From NCBI RefSeq assembly GCF_900104445.1, contig NZ_FNJI01000025.1, positions 1 through 64,000 of the forward strand: a stretch of 64,000 nt of DNA, given 5' to 3'. The position numbers and the translations under genes were made by a program. The stretch is from Desulforhopalus singaporensis. GTDB lineage: Bacteria > Desulfobacterota > Desulfobulbia > Desulfobulbales > Desulfocapsaceae. Within the stretch, counting starts at the first letter, position 1, and each line of letters starts with the position of its first letter. Shown piece by piece: positions 46,353-54,608 of this stretch. The notes below the pieces were generated by a model. The model saw only the letters and a list, made by a program, of their open reading frames with translations, was not told the origin of the DNA and made no database searches.

Positions 46353-47693
46353 ATGGCGTTAACAGGAATACAAATCTTCAAACTCCTGCCAAAAACAAAC
46401 TGTAAGGAGTGCGGGGTTCCAACATGTCTTGCTTTTGCAATGAACCTTGCATCCGGTAAAGCTGAACTTGATTCTTGTCCGTATGTGTCAGACGAAGCGA
46501 GGGAGCAACTCGCAGAAGCATCAGCACCTCCTATTCGTCCCGTACCAATAGGAAAAGGCGTTCGAGCAGCAAAGACAGGCGGCGAAACCGTTCTTTTCCG
46601 TCACGAAAAAACCTTCTATAATCCTACGATGTTTGCGGGAATCATTACTTCAGACAGTGCCGAAGCAGACGTGGACGCCAAGCTCAAGGCGTGGAATGCC
46701 CTGCAGTATGAACGTGTAGGCCTGAACCTTCGCCCGGAGCTGGTCGCCTTGAAAGACGTCAATGGCGACGGAGTGGCATTTGCCGCGCTGGCCAAGTTTA
46801 TCGCCGAAACATCCGAGTTCAACCTGGTTCTTATGAGCGAGGACGCCGAGGTCATAAGCGGTGCGGTGAAAGCCGCAGGTTTTAAAAGGCCGCTCATTTA
46901 CGCAGCAACGGCGGATAACGTAGATGCGTTTGGAAAAATTGCCCTTGAAAACGAACTTCCGCTTGCGGTCAAGTCCGATTCCATTGACGGTGTTATCGCC
47001 CTGGTGGATAAACTCGGTGAGCTTGGAGTAAAGGACCTGGTTATCGATTCCGGAGCAAGAGAGGTCAAGCAGGCGCTTGCAGATCAGGTGGCGATAAGGC
47101 GCGCAGCGCTCAAAGGCGGGAACCGGTCGCTTGGATTCCCGACCATCGCCTTCCCCTGCGAGATGGCTTCAAATGTTGAAATGGAAGGACTTATCGCCAG
47201 TATGTTCGTGGCCAAGTATGGCGGTATCGTGGTTATGTCCGACCTGACCACCGAGGTTATTTTCCCGCTTCTGCTGGAACGGCTCAATATCTTTACCGAT
47301 CCGCAGCGGCCGATGACGGTTACCGAGGGTATTTTTGAGATCGGCAACCCCGACGAGAATTCTCCTGTGCTGGTGACCACCAATTTCGCCCTGACCTACT
47401 TTATCGTGTCCGGCGAGATCGAAGCGAGCAAGGTGCCGGCGTGGCTGCTTATCAAAGATTCCGAAGGACTTTCAGTGCTTACCGCATGGGCGGCAGGCAA
47501 GTTCGGCGGGGACGATGTGGGAATGTTTGTCAAGAAATGCGGGATAATGGACAAGGTTAAACATACCGAACTGATTATCCCCGGGTATGCTGCGGCGATT
47601 GCCGGCGACGTTGAGGAAGAACTGTCGGGCTGGACCATTACGGTGGGTCCGAGAGAGGCGGCACATATTGCCGGTTTTCTTAAAAGCAGGTAA
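46353..47693 (+). CDS. acsC: Corrinoid Fe-S protein large subunit (AcsC)
   Basis: AcsC (446 residues) is the 4Fe-4S and cobalamin-carrying subunit of CFeSP. Cluster ligands C17, C20, C25 and C42 lie in KTNCKECGVPTCLAFAMNLASGK. The central TIM-barrel region binds AcsD (FAGIITSDSAEADVDAKLKAWNALQYERVGLNLRPELVAL). The C-terminal B12-binding region includes GYAAAIAGDVEEELSGWTITVGPREAAHIAGFL. The length and domain order are standard. It follows acsB by 91 bases containing paired stems and precedes acsE by 135. Confidence 0.95.
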   Translation: MALTGIQIFKLLPKTNCKECGVPTCLAFAMNLASGKAELDSCPYVSDEAREQLAEASAPPIRPVPIGKGVRAAKTGGETVLFRHEKTFYNPTMFAGIITSDSAEADVDAKLKAWNALQYERVGLNLRPELVALKDVNGDGVAFAALAKFIAETSEFNLVLMSEDAEVISGAVKAAGFKRPLIYAATADNVDAFGKIALENELPLAVKSDSIDGVIALVDKLGELGVKDLVIDSGAREVKQALADQVAIRRAALKGGNRSLGFPTIAFPCEMASNVEMEGLIASMFVAKYGGIVVMSDLTTEVIFPLLLERLNIFTDPQRPMTVTEGIFEIGNPDENSPVLVTTNFALTYFIVSGEIEASKVPAWLLIKDSEGLSVLTAWAAGKFGGDDVGMFVKKCGIMDKVKHTELIIPGYAAAIAGDVEEELSGWTITVGPREAAHIAGFLKSR

Positions 47694-47709
47694 ATTAGGG
47701 TAGAGACGG

Positions 47710-47758
47710 TATGCCGGTGCAATCACCTTTTACAAGATGCCGGCATATCCTGTTGCAC
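47710..47758 (+). other. Overlapping stems in the acsC-acsE spacer
   Basis: TATGCCGG (47710-47717) pairs with CCGGCATA (47740-47747). GTGCAA (47717-47722) in its loop pairs with TTGCAC (47753-47758). The same A-B-A'-B' order occurs in the acsB-acsC spacer. No T-run follows, so it is not a simple terminator. Confidence 0.45.
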
Positions 47759-47828
47759 TAAGATGAATACAGGTTGATTACTGTGCATTGTTGCGGAACC
47801 ACCTACTATTTTTTATAAGGAGAGAAAT

Positions 47829-48719
47829 ATGATTCTTTTCGGCGAAAGCCTCAACGTTATTTCCAAGGTTATCGGAAAGGCCTTCAAAGAGCGTGATCCC
47901 GGGCCAATCCAGGCTGAATGCGAAAAACAACTCAAGCTTGGCATGGATTATATCGACATCAACCTCGGTCCGGCCAAAAAAGATGGTCACGAGTTGATGC
48001 CGTGGGTATGCCAGGTTGTCCAGGAAGCAGCACCGGACGCCCCGCTGCTGCTTGATACGTCAAATATCGCCGCGATCGAGGAAGGGCTTAAAGTACTCAA
48101 GCCCGCAGCAAAGCCGCACGTGGTCAACTCGATCATGGCAAGAGCCGAGAGATATACCGAGATGCTGCCCATGGCGGCAAAGTATGATGCGGACATAGTC
48201 GCGCTGATGTGGGGACCGGACGGTTTGCCCCGCGACGAAAACGAGCGCGCCGCGCTGTGTGTCGAACTGCTCTATGCGGCCAACGAGGCCGGTATCCCTA
48301 ACGAGAAGATCTGGGTTGACGGTATCGTGACACCGGTCAACATTCAGCAGGCGCAGTGCATGTCACTGATTAACTTCCAGATGATGCTCGAGGACATCGC
48401 TCCCGGAGCCATGTCTACCTGCGGTCTGTCAAATATCTCCAACGGTCCTCCGGAACATCTGCGGCCGATTATCAACACTACCTTCATGGTCATGCTGGGC
48501 CGGTACGGTATGAAGTCGGTTATCTCCGATCCGCTCGATACCAACCTCACCGAGGTAGCCAAGGGCAAGCGGCAGGATATCGTCGATGTTGTCTATCAGG
48601 CGATGGACGGCACCGCTCCCGATCTGTCCACCCTGTCCAAGGAACTTGGTGATTACGTGAAGACTGTACGGGTTATCACCGGCGAGAGTCTGTTCTCTGA
48701 TTCCTATCTGGAAATCTGA
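47829..48719 (+). CDS. acsE: Methyltetrahydrofolate:CFeSP methyltransferase
   Basis: AcsE (296 residues) moves the N5-methyl group from CH3-THF to the Co(I) cobamide of CFeSP, joining the methyl and carbonyl branches. It has the pterin-binding TIM barrel of the MetH/AcsE family: ILFGESLNVISK at the N-terminus, DYIDINLGPAKKDGHELM with the Asp that contacts pterin, LLDTSNIAAIEEGL, VNSIMARAER, and TCGLSNISNGPPEHLRPIINTTFMVML with the conserved Asn-containing loop. The length is slightly above the usual 262. AAGGAGAG lies before the ATG. A strong terminator follows, so acsE ends this part of the acs transcript. Confidence 0.95.
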   Translation: MILFGESLNVISKVIGKAFKERDPGPIQAECEKQLKLGMDYIDINLGPAKKDGHELMPWVCQVVQEAAPDAPLLLDTSNIAAIEEGLKVLKPAAKPHVVNSIMARAERYTEMLPMAAKYDADIVALMWGPDGLPRDENERAALCVELLYAANEAGIPNEKIWVDGIVTPVNIQQAQCMSLINFQMMLEDIAPGAMSTCGLSNISNGPPEHLRPIINTTFMVMLGRYGMKSVISDPLDTNLTEVAKGKRQDIVDVVYQAMDGTAPDLSTLSKELGDYVKTVRVITGESLFSDSYLEI

Positions 48720-48737
48720 TAGCGTCGTATTGCATGG

Positions 48738-48776
48738 AAAAGCTCCATCCTTTCGCGGGGTGGGGCTTTTTTTTTG
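48738..48776 (+). terminator. Intrinsic terminator after acsE
   Basis: AAAGCTCCATCC (48739-48750) pairs with GGGGTGGGGCTTT with two G-U pairs, followed by nine T residues to 48775. This is the clearest end of the acsV-acsE transcript. Confidence 0.85.
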
Positions 48777-48856
48777 CCGAAAAATGTTTACCACTGTTGT
48801 GAGAGCGCAACAAGGTGCCTGGGAAAGCCAGAAATTTACAACGATGAGCTGACAAA

Positions 48857-49141
48857 ATGACTGACCAAGCCAATACAGAAGGGTGGGTATACGTGTTTGT
48901 ATGCGACCCCGGTAAAAAAGAGAGCTACCTGGGGCTCTATAACCAGGAAAAGAAGATAAACTTTATCCCGGCATTTCGGTCCAAGGAAGAAGCCAACGAC
49001 TGCTATCTTGAAATGCCCCGGGAAAAAGGCAGGAAATATGAACTACAGGCTGTTCATATTGAAGAACTGCATGAAGCTGCGGAGAAAAACGATTTTGTGG
49101 TGGCCATTGTCGACCGCGAGGGCCGCATTGTCAAAGAGTGA
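48857..49141 (+). CDS. Small uncharacterised protein between acsE and cooC
   Basis: A 94-residue cytoplasmic protein without known domains. WVYVFVCDPGKKESYLGLYNQEKKINFIPAFRSKEEANDCYLEMPREKGRKYELQ suggests a compact alpha/beta fold. No Cys pair or metal motif is present beyond C18 and C52, so it is not an obvious cluster carrier. It lies between acsE and cooC and is probably read with cooC (56-base gap), hinting at a role in CODH/ACS maturation or regulation. I do not recognise the family. Confidence 0.65.
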   Translation: MTDQANTEGWVYVFVCDPGKKESYLGLYNQEKKINFIPAFRSKEEANDCYLEMPREKGRKYELQAVHIEELHEAAEKNDFVVAIVDREGRIVKE

Positions 49142-49194
49142 CGCGGAGGGGGCAACTGGCCGATAAGCTCCGCTGACTAAGGAGAATTGTAACT

Positions 49195-49977
49195 GTGAGT
49201 CTTAAAATTGCAATAGGCGGCAAAGGTGGGGTAGGAAAAACCACGGTAACCTCATTGATTGCACGCTGTCTGGCTTTGAATGAAAAAAACAAGGTAATCG
49301 CTATCGATGCGGATCCCGTTACCAACCTTGCCGCCGGCCTCGGTATTGACGAGACGGAACCGATCACCCCGGTTTCGCAACTGACCGAGCTGATCGAAGA
49401 GCGGACAGGGGCCAAGCCCGGAACGATGGGCGGATTTTTCTCGCTCAACCCGAAAGTAGACGATATTCCTGATCGTTTTTCCCGGTCGAGGGACGGGGTG
49501 AAGCTGCTGGTGATGGGAACTGTTCAGAGTGGCGGCTCCGGATGCATATGCCCGGAGAGTACCGTGCTCAAGGCGCTGATGAACCATCTCGTACTGTTTC
49601 GGGACGATATCGTGATAATGGATATGGAGGCCGGGGTGGAACATCTTGGCCGGGCCACTTCTGCATCGGTGGATGCCCTGGTCATCGTCGTCAACCCCGG
49701 GGCTCGATCAAGGGCTGCGGCCGATAAAATTCGCAAGCTTGGCCGGGACATAGGTATCAGCAATATTCTGGTGCTGGCAAATCGTCTGCGGTCAAAGGAA
49801 GATGAAAATCTTATCCGCGAGACTCTGCCCGATTTTGAAATCCTCGGTTTTCTCCAAGAAAACGATGAAATCGTCACCGCCGACAGGGAAGGGCGGAGGC
49901 CTTTTGAGGATATCGAAACATGCCCCCGGGAAATTTTCGATATTGTCGACAAACTGAACTCCATGAAGAAAGCATAG
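49195..49977 (+). CDS. cooC: CODH maturation ATPase CooC/AcsF
   Basis: A 260-residue MinD/CooC-type ATPase needed to insert nickel into the CODH C-cluster (CooC) or ACS A-cluster (AcsF). The deviant Walker A GGKGGVGKTT spans residues 8-17. C117 and C119 in SGCICPES form the CxC nickel/zinc site at a dimer interface. Switch II DMEAGVEHLGR and the C-terminal DFEILGFLQENDEIV are typical. GTG at 49195 is the start, after AAGGAG. It lies between the acs operon and the second cooS, so it could serve both CODHs. Sequence alone does not separate CooC from AcsF function. Confidence 0.93.
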   Translation: MSLKIAIGGKGGVGKTTVTSLIARCLALNEKNKVIAIDADPVTNLAAGLGIDETEPITPVSQLTELIEERTGAKPGTMGGFFSLNPKVDDIPDRFSRSRDGVKLLVMGTVQSGGSGCICPESTVLKALMNHLVLFRDDIVIMDMEAGVEHLGRATSASVDALVIVVNPGARSRAAADKIRKLGRDIGISNILVLANRLRSKEDENLIRETLPDFEILGFLQENDEIVTADREGRRPFEDIETCPREIFDIVDKLNSMKKA

Positions 49978-49993
49978 CAGATTTTTGCAGCCA

Positions 49994-50027
49994 TCATGCC
50001 GTTTACCGATGAGCGGTGACGGCATGA
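49994..50027 (+). terminator. Hairpin after cooC
   Basis: TCATGCCGT (49994-50002) and ACGGCATGA (50019-50027) form a perfect 9-bp stem extended by ACCG/CGGT inside. No T-run directly follows, so it may be a weak or Rho-assisted terminator, or a 3' stabiliser. Confidence 0.5.
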
Positions 50028-50135
50028 CAGATAGTTTTGGAATCAAATTACCCTCCAGCTGTTCCGGTCCGCCCCTTATTGCCATATATCATTGTAAAAG
50101 TGAGTTTTTTTATCGCCATCACTTCGTTAATTGAC

Positions 50136-50164
50136 TTGACAATGCCACTGTGTGGTGCAATACT
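50136..50164 (+). promoter_or_regulatory. Sigma-70-like promoter of the second cooS
   Basis: TTGACA (50136-50141), a 17-base spacer and AATACT (50159-50164) make a near-consensus promoter about 155 bases before cooS. It implies that the second CODH is transcribed on its own, separately from the acs operon. The leader between it and the gene holds no clear element. Confidence 0.6.
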
Positions 50165-50320
50165 ACAGAAGTAGGAATTTGTCTCAATAAGGACCGGTTC
50201 TTATTTTGTAACTCGATACAGTTCGGTAACAACGGTGCAGTTGAGAGTTGTCCTGCCATTGTTCTTCCACACAAGAGGATACTCGCCAAACTGTCAAAAC
50301 CAATGCTAACAGGAGGCACT

Positions 50321-52282
50321 ATGGCTAAACCACTAGAACTCGTAAATGTAGAAGACTTAACTATTTGTGACTCAACTGCGCAGATGATCACCAAGGCTCG
50401 TGAAGACGGAGTTGAACTCTTTTTCGACCGGGCCAATGCCATGAAAGCCTGTCCTATCGGAGAGAAGTCGGCCTGTTGCAAACATTGTTCAATGGGACCA
50501 TGCCGAATGAATGTCAACAGTCCTTACGACCGTGTGGGGGTGTGCGGCGCCACGGTGGATACCATACTTGCCAGGAACTTTGGTCGGATGGTGGCTGCTG
50601 GTACTGCTGCCCATACCGATCATGGTATGGCAATGCTCGAACTGTTCCGCGATGTCATAAACGGCAAGGTGAAGGATTTCGCCATCAAAGATCCTATGAA
50701 ACTCTATGAAGTGGCAACCTCGCTTGAGATCCCGACCGAGGGTAGGGAACTTAAGGAAGTGGCCATGGATCTGTATCATGAACTCGAGCGGACCTATACC
50801 CAGGTGGACGGTGAAATTCCCATGGTGAAGCGGGTACCCAAAAAGACTCTTGAACTTTGGCGGCAGGCCGGGATAGTCCCCAGGGGAGCGATGCGGGAAA
50901 TTATGGAAATGATGCATCGGACCGCGATAGGCGTGGACCAAGACTATAAAAATATCACGCAGCAGATCTCCCGCACAGCCCTGGCGGACGGTTGGGGCGG
51001 GTCCATGGTTTCAACCGATATATCCGATATCCTGTTCGGCACTCCATCGCCGGTTGAAATTGAGGTTGATATGGGGGTGTTGAAGGAAGACAGGGTCAAC
51101 ATCATTGTCCATGGTCATGAACCGATCCTGCTGGAGGCGATGATGATTTCCGCCGCCGACCCGGCCCTTAAGCAGATGGCGGTCGATGCCGGGGCAAAGG
51201 GGATCAACCTTGTGGGAATGTGCTGCTCAGGACTTGACGTTATGTCACGCCACGGGCTCCCCCACGCGGGAAATTTTTCCAGTACCGAGGCGGTCCTCGT
51301 AACAGGGGCGGTGGACGCGATGACTGTCGATATCCAGTGCATCAAACAGGATCTCAAACGGGTGGCCGATTTTTACGACACTCCCTTTATTACTACCAAC
51401 TATCGGGCCAAGATAGAGGGGGCGCTTCATATCCAGCTGGACGAGCATGATCCCCTGGGATGTACTGAGGAGATAATCATCAAGGCGATCAGCCGGTTCA
51501 AGACCAGGAAGAAGCCTGTGCGGATTCCGAGGAAGACCGTAAAAGGGGTGCACGGTTTTTCCTACGAGTATATTAATTATATGCTCGGGGGATCTTTCAG
51601 GGGCAGTTTTACGCCGTTAAACGACAATATCATCAACGGTCGTATTCGCGGAGTTGCGGGAGTTGTCGGCTGTACCAATCCCCGCTCCAAGCAGGATTAT
51701 TCCCATGTCGAATTGGTCAAGGAGCTGATCCGTAACGATGTGCTGGTGCTGCAGACCGGATGTTCACAGATGGCACTAGCCAAGGCCGGCCTCACCGGTC
51801 CCGGGGCTGCGGCACTTGCCGGACCGGGACTTGCGGAAGTGTGTGAAACGGTCGGAATGCCGCCCATATTGGGGCTTGGCGCCTGCGTCGACAACTCCAG
51901 GATCTTGATCGCCGCATCCGAAATGGTCCGGGTGGGCGGGCTTGGCGACTGTCTCGCCGATCTGCCGGCGGCCGGGTGTGCCCCGGAATGGATGAGTGAA
52001 AAGGCCATTGCCATTGGCCACTATTTCGTCGCCAGCGGGGTTTATGTTGTCTTCGGCCACACTTTTCCGATGACCAAGGGGACCCAGTTTGAAAAATATC
52101 TGTTTGAAGGATTGGAAAATGAAGGGTTTGGCAAATGGGCGTTCTCCGACGACCCGAAAGAGATGGCACGGTTGATGATCGCTCATATCGACGAGAAGAG
52201 GGCGGCTCTGGGCATCGACAAGGCCAGGGAAAGGGTACTGCTCGACATGGCTGACAGGCGGTCCCTTGATGCCAACGCCTGA
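50321..52282 (+). CDS. cooS: Second carbon monoxide dehydrogenase catalytic subunit
   Basis: A 653-residue CooS paralogue. D-cluster Cys44 and Cys52 and B-cluster Cys53, Cys56, Cys61 and Cys75 are present, with C-cluster motifs VHGHEPILLEAM, VGMCCSGLDV, VDIQCIKQD, VVGCTNPRSK, LQTGCSQMAL and GACVDNSRI, so it should be active. It differs clearly from the acsB-linked copy (shorter N-terminus, and ANAMKACPIGEKSACC in place of AVTMKPCAIGLQGICC). It has its own promoter and is followed by small unknown genes and not by ACS, so it may supply CO-derived electrons or be a standalone CODH. ATG at 50321 follows AGGAGGC; the upstream in-frame extension is unsupported. Confidence 0.95.
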   Translation: MAKPLELVNVEDLTICDSTAQMITKAREDGVELFFDRANAMKACPIGEKSACCKHCSMGPCRMNVNSPYDRVGVCGATVDTILARNFGRMVAAGTAAHTDHGMAMLELFRDVINGKVKDFAIKDPMKLYEVATSLEIPTEGRELKEVAMDLYHELERTYTQVDGEIPMVKRVPKKTLELWRQAGIVPRGAMREIMEMMHRTAIGVDQDYKNITQQISRTALADGWGGSMVSTDISDILFGTPSPVEIEVDMGVLKEDRVNIIVHGHEPILLEAMMISAADPALKQMAVDAGAKGINLVGMCCSGLDVMSRHGLPHAGNFSSTEAVLVTGAVDAMTVDIQCIKQDLKRVADFYDTPFITTNYRAKIEGALHIQLDEHDPLGCTEEIIIKAISRFKTRKKPVRIPRKTVKGVHGFSYEYINYMLGGSFRGSFTPLNDNIINGRIRGVAGVVGCTNPRSKQDYSHVELVKELIRNDVLVLQTGCSQMALAKAGLTGPGAAALAGPGLAEVCETVGMPPILGLGACVDNSRILIAASEMVRVGGLGDCLADLPAAGCAPEWMSEKAIAIGHYFVASGVYVVFGHTFPMTKGTQFEKYLFEGLENEGFGKWAFSDDPKEMARLMIAHIDEKRAALGIDKARERVLLDMADRRSLDANA

Positions 52283-52356
52283 TCGGTGATAATATGACAG
52301 GGAAGGCAGGTGAGTCGGCCTTCCCTGACAGGTGCAAAGCGAATACGGAGCAGATA

Positions 52357-52770
52357 ATGGCTATTTTCAGCGGCAGATACAGTTGGACCGGGATCAGAGA
52401 AGACAACAGCGAGCAGATAGCGTGGTCTGCCGGTGCCTGTGATGTGACGATATACAAATGGCCGGCCAAGGGCAATGTTGAACCGTTGAAACCCTATGTG
52501 TGCGTATATGCCCAGACCGGCAGCGGATTTTCCGTATCTGCAAATCCGGAAAAATTTGCCAAAAAATTGTGCGCGGAATTTTCCCTTGAGCTGCAAAGGG
52601 TTCTCTGGGTGGAGGATCACGGGACAGCAGAAAACAGATTTGAAATCGTCACGTTCTCAAGGTCGTCGAGATTGGGCGCTACCTTCTTCTACAAGGTGGA
52701 AAAAAGATGGGCGTCTGATGTTGAAGCCGGTCGGCTGGTGAAAGAGCTGGAAATGTACTCCTCTTTGTAA
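52357..52770 (+). CDS. Uncharacterised protein after the second cooS
   Basis: A 137-residue cytoplasmic protein. MAIFSGRYSWTGIREDNSEQIAWSAGACDVTIYKWPA and FSRSSRLGATFFYKVEKRW indicate a beta-rich fold. Four cysteines are spread without a CxxC pair. GGAG seven bases before ATG 52357 sets the start; the open frame upstream has no such site. It begins 75 bases after cooS. No family is recognised, but its position suggests a CODH accessory role. Confidence 0.65.
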   Translation: MAIFSGRYSWTGIREDNSEQIAWSAGACDVTIYKWPAKGNVEPLKPYVCVYAQTGSGFSVSANPEKFAKKLCAEFSLELQRVLWVEDHGTAENRFEIVTFSRSSRLGATFFYKVEKRWASDVEAGRLVKELEMYSSL

Positions 52771-52809
52771 TATTTTTTCCTTGAATATATCTATTTCCAC
52801 GGTGTTGCC

Positions 52810-52983
52810 ATGTTAACTGAACGAAGACGTCTGCAGGAAGAACTGGCAGAGCTGGAACAGAAAATTGCCGAAACCAAGCGTCGGCTGCCGGCCCATTCGG
52901 TCAAGCCTCCGGTGATGATGGACCTGTTTGCGCTGGAAGATGAAAAAGACGCCTTGCTGAAGGAAATGGAGCAACTTCGGTGA
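52810..52983 (+). CDS. Small coiled-coil protein, 57 residues
   Basis: MLTERRRLQEELAELEQKIAETKRRLPAHSVKPPVMMDLFALEDEKDALLKEMEQLR-type: a charged coiled coil broken by an AHSVKPPVM turn. Its TGA shares bases with the GTG of the next gene (GTGA overlap at 52980-52983), so the two are translationally coupled. Proteins of this length and pattern appear familiar from anaerobic deltaproteobacteria, where they accompany assorted enzymes; the function is unknown. The gene is too short for ordinary gene callers. Confidence 0.65.
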   Translation: MLTERRRLQEELAELEQKIAETKRRLPAHSVKPPVMMDLFALEDEKDALLKEMEQLR

Positions 52984-53606
52984 AGCGGCAACGTTCGAAG
53001 GTTTTTGATGAGACCTGTGATCATTATATGGAACAAATCCGTTCCATGGACTTTATAGCAAAATGCGGGCCCTTAGGGGCCGAGCAGGACGGAGAAGGGC
53101 TGCTGATTAAGCTGTACGACGATGTTTACCGGGTCGATGCGCAGCGTATTTCAGCTCTTGATGGCAGGGAGGTTGTACCGGCCGTGAAGGTGATGATCTG
53201 CATGTATGTTCTTACCTGCCCCGCACCGCTTCCACAGTTGGACGAAAATTTAGCCACTTTCCGGGAATTTCAAAATTCGGCGCCCCTCGTCTCTTATTTC
53301 ACCAATAATACCAACAAGACGCTGGAGTCGCATTTCTCGGGAAATATACACGGCTTGAAAAAACGCAGTATGAATATTGGCGGCGAACTCCTTGAGAGCA
53401 AGACCCATGATGTTTCTCTTAGGTTTTATGCTTTTCCGAGAATCCCGGTTCTTCTCAACTTCAATGACCGCGACGAGTTGTTTCCCGCTTCCTGTTCCAT
53501 TCTTTACCACAAGTCGGCAGCCCTGTTCCTTGACATGGAGTGTCTGGCAATGACCGCTACCCTGTTGTCGGGTAAACTTCTTGGTCAACCCCAGCAGGAG
53601 TTGTGA
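52980..53606 (+). CDS. DUF3786 domain protein
   Basis: A 208-residue cytoplasmic protein of the DUF3786 family: ETCDHYMEQIRSMDFIAKCGPLGAEQDGEGLLIKLYDDVYRVD, then AVKVMICMYVLTCPAPLPQLDENLATFREFQNSAPLVSYFTNNTNKTLESHFSG, ending in VLLNFNDRDELFPASCSILYHKSAALFLDMECLAMTATLL. In several anaerobes this family accompanies corrinoid or CODH genes and may help corrinoid or CODH function, but no biochemistry is known. It starts with GTG coupled to the coiled-coil gene. Confidence 0.85.
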   Translation: MKRQRSKVFDETCDHYMEQIRSMDFIAKCGPLGAEQDGEGLLIKLYDDVYRVDAQRISALDGREVVPAVKVMICMYVLTCPAPLPQLDENLATFREFQNSAPLVSYFTNNTNKTLESHFSGNIHGLKKRSMNIGGELLESKTHDVSLRFYAFPRIPVLLNFNDRDELFPASCSILYHKSAALFLDMECLAMTATLLSGKLLGQPQQEL

Positions 53607-53710
53607 AAATTTCTCGATTTTTCTGACAAACAGTATTGGCACGAGGTTGCATTAGGGTTTATGGTGAAATACAATGAGTGCAGTTAAAAGAAAAAAATAA
53701 GGAGAGAAAT

Positions 53711-53887
53711 ATGACCAACAACACACATTGCCCGGGCTTTGAAGCCAACAAAACCTTAAGTGAAGTCAAAGTGAAGTGTCCCGATTGCGGGCACCAGTGG
53801 GAAGTTTTCTCTGATGAGATCGAAAAATCGGCCAAATGTCCCTCCTGCGGAACCGCCGTCGATCCTAAAGCAGCGGCTGTTAAATAG
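53711..53887 (+). CDS. Small zinc-ribbon protein
   Basis: A 58-residue peptide with CPDCGHQWEVFSDEIEKSAKCPSCGTAV, a CxxC...CxxC zinc ribbon (also resembling the metal knuckle of rubredoxin-like proteins). It follows the DUF3786 gene by about 100 bases and has an AAGGAGAG ribosome site. The function is unknown; it may be a redox or metal-transfer partner. It precedes a terminator shared with the convergent genes. Confidence 0.7.
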   Translation: MTNNTHCPGFEANKTLSEVKVKCPDCGHQWEVFSDEIEKSAKCPSCGTAVDPKAAAVK

Positions 53888-53933
53888 CAGCACCCCTTGT
53901 TCATGGGGGATATGAACACAGACGGGCCCAAAA

Positions 53934-53966
53934 AGAACCAGGCCGGTTTCTCCGGCCTGGTTCTTC
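53934..53966 (-). terminator. Terminator of the 5-formyl-THF cyclo-ligase unit
   Basis: AAGAACCAGGCCGG (53934-53947) and CCGGCCTGGTTCTT (53953-53966) form a perfect 14-bp stem. On the minus strand a T-rich tail (CTTTTTGGG) follows, so it ends the minus-strand cyclo-ligase transcript. It probably also shields the + strand end. Confidence 0.8.
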
Positions 53967-53993
53967 ATGGCGTCCGTATTGGACACGGAAGAA

Positions 53994-54572
53994 CTACCGC
54001 TGGCCCCGGATGGTGCGGGATTCCGTGACCACGAAGTCAAGCAGTTCGTCATGGTCCTGCAGGGGAGCTTTGTCGACTATCTGCAGGTCGAAGGCGAGGC
54101 CTATCCGCGCCGCGTGCGGAATTTTCGAGACAAACCTGTCGTAATAACCGCCGCCATAGCCGAAACGTCCGCCTCTTTCGTCGAAAACCGAGCCTGGCAG
54201 CAGAACGGTGTCGATGGTCTGGGGTGACATCAGCTGCTGTTTGCATAACTGTTTTGTCGGTTCGGGAATATTGCAGTAGCCAGGAACGAGATCCCGTTCA
54301 AGGTCCGTTATCCTGATGGCGTCGAGTCTGTTGTCGGCGGTCCTTGTGATCGGAACTGTGACCGTCTTGTCCATCCGCAGTAGATCTTCAATCAGTGAAA
54401 AGGTCATGACCTCACTGCGAAAGCTCACGTAGACAAAAATATTTTTTTTCTCACGGACCTGATCCATGGCAAGAAGTCTGTCTCTTACCGCGGATGATTT
54501 TTTCTTGAGTTCCTGCGGGGTAAGGTTGTTTCTTTTTCCAAGTATGTCTTTTCTCAATTGCGAGGGGGTCAT
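53994..54572 (-). CDS. fthC: 5-formyltetrahydrofolate cyclo-ligase
   Basis: A 192-residue cytoplasmic enzyme that uses ATP to convert 5-formyl-THF to 5,10-methenyl-THF, returning a trapped folate to the C1 pool. KDILGKRNNLTPQEL and the C-terminal PGSVFDERGGRFGYGGGYYDRFV are the family signature (GxGxGYYDR-type ATP-binding loop). The fold is complete. It sits next to the CODH/ACS and formate dehydrogenase clusters, both folate/C1 users, so it fits the pathway. It shares a minus-strand transcript with the radical SAM gene upstream (37-base gap). Confidence 0.92.
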   Translation of the reverse strand: MTPSQLRKDILGKRNNLTPQELKKKSSAVRDRLLAMDQVREKKNIFVYVSFRSEVMTFSLIEDLLRMDKTVTVPITRTADNRLDAIRITDLERDLVPGYCNIPEPTKQLCKQQLMSPQTIDTVLLPGSVFDERGGRFGYGGGYYDRFVSKIPHAARIGLAFDLQIVDKAPLQDHDELLDFVVTESRTIRGQR

Positions 54573-54608
54573 GGGTATTGGCTCCTGGCCGGTTGAACGT
54601 TTATCTGG

